Translations under genes and position numbers: made by a program
The notes under the pieces: model-generated
What the model saw: the letters and a program-made list of their open reading frames with translations, nothing else
What the model was told of the DNA's origin: nothing
Database searches by the model: none
Origin: Microvirga calopogonii
Lineage (GTDB): Bacteria; Pseudomonadota; Alphaproteobacteria; Rhizobiales; Beijerinckiaceae
Direction of reading: 5' to 3'
Assembly: GCF_003347665.1 (NCBI RefSeq)
Contig: NZ_QDGA01000006.1
Span: 88,913 to 152,912, forward strand
Length of the DNA: 64,000 nt
Shown: positions 57,377 to 64,000 of the stretch, one piece after another
Numbering within the stretch: position 1 is the first letter of the stretch
Layout: the number at the start of each line of letters is the position of its first letter

Positions 57377-60300
57377 TGTACGCCGAATTGCAGGTGACCA
57401 CCCATTTCAGCTTTCTGCGCGGCGCTTCCAGTCCAGCGGAACTCTTCGAGCAGGCAAAGCTCCTTGGGATAGAGGCGCTCGGCATCGTCGACCGCAATTC
57501 GCTTGCTGGCATCGTCCGCGCTTATGAGGCCTCACGGGAAACGGGTGTGCGCCTGATCGTAGGCTGCCGTCTCGACCTGACGGACGGCACCTCGCTGCTC
57601 GTGTACCCGACGGACCGCGCCGCCTATTCGCGCCTTTGCAGGCTGCTGAGTGTCGGCAAGAGCCGTGGCGGCAAGGGCAAGTGCTTCCTGACCTGGGACG
57701 ATGTGGTTGCCTGGAACGAAGGCCTTCTGGCCATTCTCCTTGGAGATGACGCTGATGACACGCTCAGGGCGAACCTGACGCGGGTGAAGGCGACCTTCGG
57801 CGATCGCGCCTATATGGCTCTGATCCGCCGTTTCGCGCCCAATGAGAACTTGCGCCTGTATTATGTCGAGCAGGCGGCCCAGGCGGCGAAGGTGCCGACG
57901 GTTGCCATGGGCGATGTCCTTTACCATCACCCATCCCGCCGGCGGCTGCAGGATGTGGTCTCCTGCATTCGCCAGCGCTGCACAATCGACGAAGCCGGGT
58001 TCCGGCTGGATCGCCATGCCGACCGTTTCCTCAAGGATCCGGCGGAGATGGAGCGCCTCTTCGAGCGCCACCCTGAAGCGTTCCGCCGTGTCGGTGACAT
58101 TGTGGAACGCTGCACATTCTCACTGGATGAGCTGCGGTATCAGTACCCGTCTGAAACGGATCCCGGCGAGACAGCCCAGGATAAACTCGAGCGGCTGACC
58201 TAGGAGGGAGCAGCCAAGCGCTATCCGGACGGCGTTCCCGATGTGGTCGCAGCAACCTGCCGCCACGAGCTCCACCTGATCGAGGAACTGGGGTACGCCC
58301 CCTACTTCCTCACGGTCCCTGCCATCGTGAGCTTCGCGAAGTCCCGCGGCATCTTGTGTCAAGGGCGCGGCTCGGCCGCAAACTCCGCCGTCTGCTACGT
58401 TCTCGGCATCACCTCCATCAATCCGACCGAGCACGATCTCCTCTTTGAACGTTTCGTGTCCCAGGAGCGCCGTGAACCGCCGGACATCGACGTGGATTTC
58501 GAGCATGAGCGCCGGGAAGAGGTGATCCAGTGGATCTATGACACCTATGGCCGGCATCGGGCGGCTTTGACAGGGGTCGTGATTACCTATCGCGCCCGGG
58601 GTGCCGTGCGTGAAGTCGGCAAGGTCTTGGGTGTGCCTGAGGATGTGACGGCAGGCCTGTCCGGTCTTGTCTGGGGCTGGGGCTGGGGCAACGATGGCGT
58701 GACCGAGAAGGAGGCACAGGAACTCAACCTCAATCTGAACGACCCGCGGCTTCGGATGACCCTCGAACTGGCCTCGGAACTGATAGGAGCCCCACGTCAC
58801 CTGTCCCAGCACCCGGGCGGCTTTGTCCTCACCCAGGAACGTCTTGTGATCTGGTGCCGATTGAGCCGGCCGCGATGGAAAACCGCCAGGTGATCGAATG
58901 GGACAAGAACGACATCGATACTCTCAAGTTCATGAAGGTCGATGTGCTGGGACTAGGGATGCTCGGCTGCATGCGCCGTGCCTTTGACCTCCTGCGGGAG
59001 CACAAGCAGGTTGAGCACGATCTGTCGTCGATCCCGCTGGATGATCAAAAGACCTATGAGATGATTCAGAGGGCGGACACGGTTGGTGTGTTCCAGATCG
59101 AGAGCCGCGCCCAGATGGCGATGCTGCCCCGGATCAAGCCGGCGAACTTCTATGACATCGTCATTCAGGTGGCGATCGTTCGCCCTGGCCCTATCCAGGG
59201 CGACATGGTGCATCCATACTTGCGTCGGCGGGAAGGCCGCGAAAAACCGGAATACCCTCGGCCGGAATTGCAGCGGGTGTTGGAAAAAACCCTTGGCGTT
59301 CCCCTGTTTCAGGAACAGGCCATGCGGGTTGCCATTGAATGCGCCGGATTCACCCCTTCCGAGGCTGATCAGCTTCGGCGAGCGATGGCGACGTTCAAGC
59401 TGACGGCCGGCGTGACCAAGTTTCGGGATAAGCTGGTCCAGGGAATGATTGCCCGCGGCTATGACGGGGAATTCGCCGAACGGACTTTCAAGCAACTCGA
59501 AGGCTTTGGCTCTTACGGATTCCCGGAGAGCCATGCAGCGTCTTTTGCCAAGATCGCCTATGCCTCCTCATGGATGAAAAGGCACCATCCAGACGTGTTT
59601 TGCTGCGCGATTTTGAATGCGCAGCCGATGGGCTTCTACGCTCCGGCGCAACTGGTCCGGGACGCAAAGGCCCATGGGGTCGAGATCCGGCCCATCGATG
59701 TGAACCACTCCCGGTGGGATTGCACTCTGGAGCCGACGCGGAACCGCTACCGCTTTGCCGTTCGGTTGGGTCTTCGCCTGGTGCACGGCTTGGCCAATGC
59801 CAATGGCGGCATGATCCCGATCGCACGAAGCGACACACCGTATACATCCATCGAAGAGCTGTGGCGCCGGGCGGAAATCCCGGTGACGGCCCTTGAGCGC
59901 TTGGCCGAGGCGGATGCCTTTGGCTCCCTTGGCGTCAACCGGCGCGATGCGCTCTGGACGATCCGTGGCCTCTCTGATGAGGTCATGCCGCTGTTCGCGG
60001 CTGCCGATGAACGGGATAGGATTATCCGGTCGGAGAGCATTGAGCCGGTCGTGGAACTCACGCCGATGACCGAAGGGCGGGAAGTGGTGGAGGATTACCG
60101 CTCGAAGGGACTGACGCTGCGTCAGCACCCCCTCGCCTTCCTGCGCGGCGAGTTGCGCGAGCGCCGGATCCATAGTTTCGCGACACTGCGGCGGGTCCGG
60201 GACGGACAGCGCTTGACGATTGCCGGCATGGTGCTGGTGCGCCAGAAGCCCGGCTCAGCCAAAGGCGTGATGTTCATGACGATCGAGGATGAAACCGACG

Positions 60301-60638
60301 TGGCGAACATCATCGTCTGGCCATCCCTCTTTGAGCAGCAACGCCGTCTGATCCTCTCATCCGGGATGATCGGCGTGCGCGGGCGTTTCCAGCGTGAGGG
60401 CGGCGTGACCCACCTGATCGCTGAGCATCTCATCGATTTGTCGGACCTGTTGCGCAGTGTTGGTGACCGGGATGATCCGTTCAGCATGCGCTACGGACGT
60501 GGCGATGAGTCCAAAATTGGCACTCGTGACCGTCTGCGTGAGGGGCCACGGGAGGTTGTCACGGCCCCGGAGGCTGAACTGCTTAAGCCGCCAGTGGGGT
60601 TGCCCAACATCAAGGTCGCGACACGAGACTTCAGATAA
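57376..60638 (+). pseudogene. dnaE2: Error-prone DNA polymerase DnaE2, two lesions
   Basis: Starts MYAELQVTTHFSFLRGASSP (PHP domain). Lesion 1: TAG at 58201-58203 within [12 protein letters not shown], where relatives have Trp (LTWEGA or LTWQGA). Lesion 2: near 58846 one base is missing; reading GAT instead of GT restores [20 protein letters not shown]. Between and after these the C-family polymerase is well preserved: [20 protein letters not shown] with catalytic Asps, [14 protein letters not shown], the [13 protein letters not shown] finger region and a C-terminal OB domain. About 1087 codons in total, normal length. ORF fragments are 57376-58203, 58243-58893 and 58854-60638. Confidence 0.9.
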
Positions 60639-60662
60639 GGAGGTCTGAGAAAGTCACGAAAC

Positions 60663-62165
60663 CTATTGGGCTGGGTGAACGCCACGAAGTCGGATCATGC
60701 CGTCGGGATACGGCTTGAAGTCCGCCACGCGGTTCGACACCGCGTAAATCAGAGGCGAATAATAGGTGTAGATGATCGGCAGCTCGCTCTGTAGGATTCC
60801 TTGAGCTTGGTTGTAGAGACTCTTACGAGCCTCGACATCCGGTGTGATCCGCGCCTCGTTCAGCAGTCGGTCTACTTCCGGATTGCAGTACTTGGAGTCA
60901 TTCTGCGTTCCCTTGCAGGTCACAAACTGGTGAATATTGCCATCGGGGTCAATCCGACCTGACCAGCCGCTCAAAGAAGCCTGGAAGTTCCCTTTCTGCA
61001 TCTCCGCGAGCATGGCTGAAAACTCCATCGGGCGGAGGCTGATCTTAAATCCGGCCTCTCCTGCCATTGCCTGGATCATCTCAGCCAACGAAGCTGTTAT
61101 GGTCGTATTGCCAAATGATAGCTCGAAGGCGACTTCAGGCTGCTTGGCTTCGGCCAACAGAGCCTTGGCCCTCGCCACATCACGGGTCGTGACCTGATAC
61201 TGCTTGTCATAGTAGGGACTGGCTGGCGGGAACGGCTGCTGTGCAGGATTATAGAGACCATGACCAATCACTTCATTGATGACGTCACGATCAATGGCCG
61301 CCTGGAAGGCCTGCCGCACGAGCTTGTCTTTGCCCAGAGGACCTTCGGCTCCACGACCAGCTCCCACGTTGATCACGATATTCTGGAATCCAAGTCCTGA
61401 CAGAACTAGGAACTTCAAGCTCTTGTCGGCTTTCACGGCCTCGGCATCAGAGGGATTCAGACGTTCAACAAGTTCCAGATCGCCGGCCCGAAGATTGGCG
61501 AGGCGCACAGTTGTATCCGGGATCGGGCGGAAGATTACCCGATCATACTGATAATCCTTAGCGTCCCGATAACCTGCGAATTTTTCCAGTACGATCCTGT
61601 CGTTCTGAACACGTTCCACGAAACGGTACGGCCCGGAGCAGACAGGCTTGCGGCCGACATCCTCGCTGTTGAAGGTCGCAGGGGAGAGCATCATGCCTGC
61701 GCGGTCGCTCAACTGTGCCAACAGCGTCGCGTCCGGCTGCTTCAGGTGCAGCACGACAGTTGAGGGATCGATGACCTCCACACGGTCAATGGATCCCAAC
61801 TCCCCCTTGCGCTGGCTATCGGGCAAAGTCAGCGCGCGGTCGAGGTTTGCTTTGACAGCCGCCGCATCGAACTTTGTTCCATCATGAAACTGAACGTCGG
61901 TGCGCAACTTGAACGTCAGTGTCTTGTTGTCGGGGCTCCATGACCAGGAGCTTGCAAGCTGGGGGGTGATCTCCAGCTTGTCCGTGACGTCGACAAGCTT
62001 GTCACAAAGCGACGTGAAAACCATTCGCCCGACGGTGGTCCGGGCACGATGAGGATCAAGGACATCTGCATCTTCTTGCACGCCAATCCTGAAATCGGCT
62101 GCAAGGACTACCTGGCTTGTGAGCAACCCGAGTGCTAGGACGGCTAAGAATCCGCTGCGCATCAT
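60663..62165 (-). CDS. ABC-transporter substrate-binding protein (peptide/opine type)
   Basis: 500 residues from the ATG at 62165 with GGAGTAG upstream. N-terminal signal peptide (MMRSGFLAVLALGLLTSQVV, then LAADF). Family SBP_bac_5 pattern: PQLASSWSWSPDNKTLTFKL, YRFVERVQNDRIVLEKF, and VRQAFQAAIDRDVI. Binds peptides, dipeptides or related solutes in the periplasm; no permease or ATPase gene is adjacent in the window, so it may serve a transporter encoded beyond it or elsewhere. It converges with dnaE2. Confidence 0.85.
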   Translation of the reverse strand: MMRSGFLAVLALGLLTSQVVLAADFRIGVQEDADVLDPHRARTTVGRMVFTSLCDKLVDVTDKLEITPQLASSWSWSPDNKTLTFKLRTDVQFHDGTKFDAAAVKANLDRALTLPDSQRKGELGSIDRVEVIDPSTVVLHLKQPDATLLAQLSDRAGMMLSPATFNSEDVGRKPVCSGPYRFVERVQNDRIVLEKFAGYRDAKDYQYDRVIFRPIPDTTVRLANLRAGDLELVERLNPSDAEAVKADKSLKFLVLSGLGFQNIVINVGAGRGAEGPLGKDKLVRQAFQAAIDRDVINEVIGHGLYNPAQQPFPPASPYYDKQYQVTTRDVARAKALLAEAKQPEVAFELSFGNTTITASLAEMIQAMAGEAGFKISLRPMEFSAMLAEMQKGNFQASLSGWSGRIDPDGNIHQFVTCKGTQNDSKYCNPEVDRLLNEARITPDVEARKSLYNQAQGILQSELPIIYTYYSPLIYAVSNRVADFKPYPDGMIRLRGVHPAQ

Positions 62166-62283
62166 CACTACTCCATCGCCCTCTTCTACAAATTTATCAG
62201 TCCCGTTGGGCCTCAGCCTTGTTCGAGACCACACTTCGATGCAGTTCCGGGTTAAAGTCAATGCAGATCTAGAAGATCTGGCC

Positions 62284-62832
62284 TCATACTCGTGCCACGG
62301 AATCGATCGGAATCGGATCGGACAACTGATCGGTTGCGTCCTCGGCCTGAGCGAAAATCTTGCGGACCACGTCCATCCCCTCAACGATTTGCCCGAAAGC
62401 GGCGAAGCCCTGTCCGTCCGGGTTGCGATGCCCGCCAAAGTCGAGTTCGGGCTGGTCCCCGATGCAAATGAAGAATGCAGATCCAGCAGTTCCCGGCGCA
62501 AGGCGCGCCATTGACAAGGTTCCATCAAGGTGACGCAGCCCTGTTGCGGCCGTCGGCTCATGAGCGATCGGTGGGAGAGGATCGGTCTCTCGTGCGGCCG
62601 GTGTAAGGCCGAACTGGACCACCTCTATCTTTGCTGGGACCGTGTCAGGCTGATTGGCAAGGGTGACGATGCGGTAGATTGACGAGTTAGCGAGAAGTCC
62701 ATTGTCGACACGGTTGAGGAGATTGGCTGTGGAGATAGGTGCTTCCTTCTCAAACAACTGAGCTACAAATCGGCCGTACCTTGTGTCGAAAGCGACCATG
62801 GGGTTACCCGCTGACGGTGTCGTATGAGCCAT
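62284..62832 (-). CDS. Cyclophilin-type peptidyl-prolyl isomerase
   Basis: 182 residues from the ATG at 62832 with AAAGG 6 nt upstream. Cyclophilin-like landmarks: VAFDTRYGRFVAQLFEKEAP, TANLLNRVDNG, LSMARLAPGTAGSAFFICIG and GFAAFGQIVEGMDVV. The usual FHR(V/I) motif is weak (SIYRIVTL), so isomerase activity may be low. No signal peptide, so cytoplasmic. The IS630 copy ends 45 bp upstream and may have removed its promoter or original upstream gene. Confidence 0.75.
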   Translation of the reverse strand: MAHTTPSAGNPMVAFDTRYGRFVAQLFEKEAPISTANLLNRVDNGLLANSSIYRIVTLANQPDTVPAKIEVVQFGLTPAARETDPLPPIAHEPTAATGLRHLDGTLSMARLAPGTAGSAFFICIGDQPELDFGGHRNPDGQGFAAFGQIVEGMDVVRKIFAQAEDATDQLSDPIPIDSVARV

Positions 62833-62877
62833 CTCCGACCTTTCCCTTAGGATCTTGCATGCAATGCCAAACACTTA

Positions 62878-63997
62878 TTGATCCGGCCCTCATTATCTTG
62901 AAGGAGGCCGAGATCGGTCCAGATTGATCGGCATGAAGCACGTGGACATGCGCAAGCTGCCGGCGGCGGCGCAAGAGGAGCGCCGGCGTCAAGTGATTGG
63001 GCTGCGGGAGCGCGGGCTGACTTACCGGGCGATCGCGGCTCAGGTTGGGCTGTCGCCAACCGGGGTGTTCGACATCTGCCAGCGGTTCGCGACGGAGGGC
63101 GCACAGGGGCTGGTGAGCCAGCCGCGCGGGCGCAAGCCGGATGAGCAGCGGCTGCTGAATGCGGCCCAGGAGGCCGAGGTTCGGCGCCTGATCTGCCGGC
63201 ACACCCCGGACGAACTGGACCTGCCGTTTGCCTTGTGGAGCCGGGAAGCGGTGGGCGCGGTGATCGCGCAGCGCTGCGGGGTCGTGCTCGCCGTGCGGAC
63301 TGTGGGCAAATACTTGGCGCGCTGGGGCTTCACGGCGCAGAAGCCGTTGCGGCGTGCTTACGAACAGAACCCGGCCGCAGTGCGGCGCTGGCTGCGGCGA
63401 GAGTATCCGGCGATCGTCGCGGCGGCCCGGCAGGCGCGCGGCACCATCTTCTGGGGCGATGAAACCGGCCTGCGCGCGGACGACGTGCGCGGCCGCGGCT
63501 ATGCCCCTCGGGGCCGGACGCCGGTGGTCCGGGTCTGGTACCGGCGTGCTGGACTGAGCCTGATCGCGGCGGTAAGCAATCGCGGCGCAGTGCGCTGGAT
63601 GATTGTCGACGCGGCGGTGAACGCCGCAACCTTGATCCGTTTCCTGCACCGCCTGATCCGCGATGCTAAGCGCAAGGTGTTCCTGATCCTGGACCGGCTG
63701 CAGGTGCACCGGGCCGCCCAGGTTCGCGATTGGCTCAGCGCGCATCGGGCGAAGATCGAGGTCTTCTATCTGCCCGCCTATAGCCCGGAGCTGAATCCGG
63801 AGGAGGGCCTGAACGCCGACCTGAAGCAGGTTGTCACCCGCAAGGCGCCCGCGCGCAGCAAACAGCAGCTCAAGCGGGCAACCGTCAGCTACATGCGTAG
63901 GCTGTCCAAATTGCCTGCCCGCGTCAGAAGCTACTTTCGCCACAAACCAGTCCGCTACGCCGCATGATGAACATCAAGACAATGAGGGCCGGATCAA
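62878..63997. mobile_element. Complete IS630-family insertion sequence
   Basis: About 1.12 kb. Terminal inverted repeats start TTGATCCGGCCCTCATT at both ends and match over about 26 bp with a few mismatches. TA occurs directly outside both ends (62876-62877 and 63998-63999), the expected IS630 target duplication. One transposase gene fills it. The right end is at the window edge. Confidence 0.85.
62933..63967 (+). CDS. IS630-family transposase
   Basis: 344 residues from the ATG at 62933 (a TTG at 62924 also possible). N-terminal helix-turn-helix (YRAIAAQVGLSPTGVFDICQ), then the DDE nuclease: first Asp in WGDETGLRADD, second Asp in LDRLQVHRAA, and the Glu in YSPELNPEEGLNADLK. Active-site residues are complete and the gene is uninterrupted, so the element may be mobile. 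Confidence 0.9.
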   Translation: MKHVDMRKLPAAAQEERRRQVIGLRERGLTYRAIAAQVGLSPTGVFDICQRFATEGAQGLVSQPRGRKPDEQRLLNAAQEAEVRRLICRHTPDELDLPFALWSREAVGAVIAQRCGVVLAVRTVGKYLARWGFTAQKPLRRAYEQNPAAVRRWLRREYPAIVAAARQARGTIFWGDETGLRADDVRGRGYAPRGRTPVVRVWYRRAGLSLIAAVSNRGAVRWMIVDAAVNAATLIRFLHRLIRDAKRKVFLILDRLQVHRAAQVRDWLSAHRAKIEVFYLPAYSPELNPEEGLNADLKQVVTRKAPARSKQQLKRATVSYMRRLSKLPARVRSYFRHKPVRYAA

Positions 63998-64000
63998 TAA

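Overview
The window looks like part of a large accessory replicon (megaplasmid or chromid) of an alphaproteobacterium, probably a Rhizobiales member of the Methylobacterium/Microvirga type. Support comes from high GC, a MucR/Ros regulator, DUF3572- and DUF3563-like small proteins, SOS boxes of the alphaproteobacterial GTTC-N7-GTTC type, and an ImuB-DnaE2 cassette. No rRNA, tRNA, CRISPR array, replication or conjugation gene was found. The organism call is an inference from gene content.

Layout. 1-7994: short, mostly minus-strand unknown genes, with a free-standing sigma-70 region-1.1-like protein (1311), an EAL phosphodiesterase (4140), an ImmA/IrrE-like protein lacking one zinc ligand and a metallophosphatase. 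8079-9841: a Cys-rich, membrane-associated putative metalloprotease and a two-segment membrane partner. 10085-11913: a membrane-anchored Clp-like AAA+ ATPase with two small neighbours. 12168-16736: a coiled-coil protein and four OB-fold-like paralogues, most followed by nearly identical terminators; two are a recent DNA duplication. 17000-17700: a duplicated structured element of about 350 bp. 17723-23489: small genes, a Panacea-domain antitoxin, a fifth OB-fold-like protein and a duplicated three-hairpin element. 23552-33686: a VbhA-Fic toxin-antitoxin pair and a phage-like nucleic-acid toolkit (R2K-type ATP-grasp, DEDDh exonuclease, macro domain, GIY-YIG nuclease, DNA methylase, RNase HI). 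33839-34727: another duplicated intergenic element and MucR. 34736-38100: SNase-like nuclease, a frameshifted dinB and an intact recA with an SOS box. 38135-41013: two c-di-GMP enzymes. 41369-49020: a metallophosphatase with an in-frame amber codon, a serralysin-like RTX protease and a class II ribonucleotide reductase (nrdJ). 49269-55564: a kinase-like/helix-hairpin-helix protein, its kinase-less paralogue, a small acidic protein and a DUF4011-type SF1 helicase. 55780-60638: an SOS-box-preceded imuB-dnaE2 cassette, broken in both genes. 60663-62832: a peptide-type substrate-binding protein and a cyclophilin. 62878-63997: a complete IS630-family element with TA target duplications.

Two themes recur. 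First, many minus-strand genes in the left half share a leader box (AATCCCC followed by an A-rich purine stretch and the ribosome binding site) within about 10-40 nt of the start codon, often with TTCG directly before ATG. The box also recurs in gene-free duplicated elements, two families of which show compensatory stem changes. This suggests a replicon-specific post-transcriptional or promoter-linked network. Second, catalytic functions are decaying: dinB, imuB, dnaE2 and a metallophosphatase carry stops or frameshifts, and several enzyme-like proteins lack key residues, while recA, nrdJ and the OB-fold-like genes are intact.
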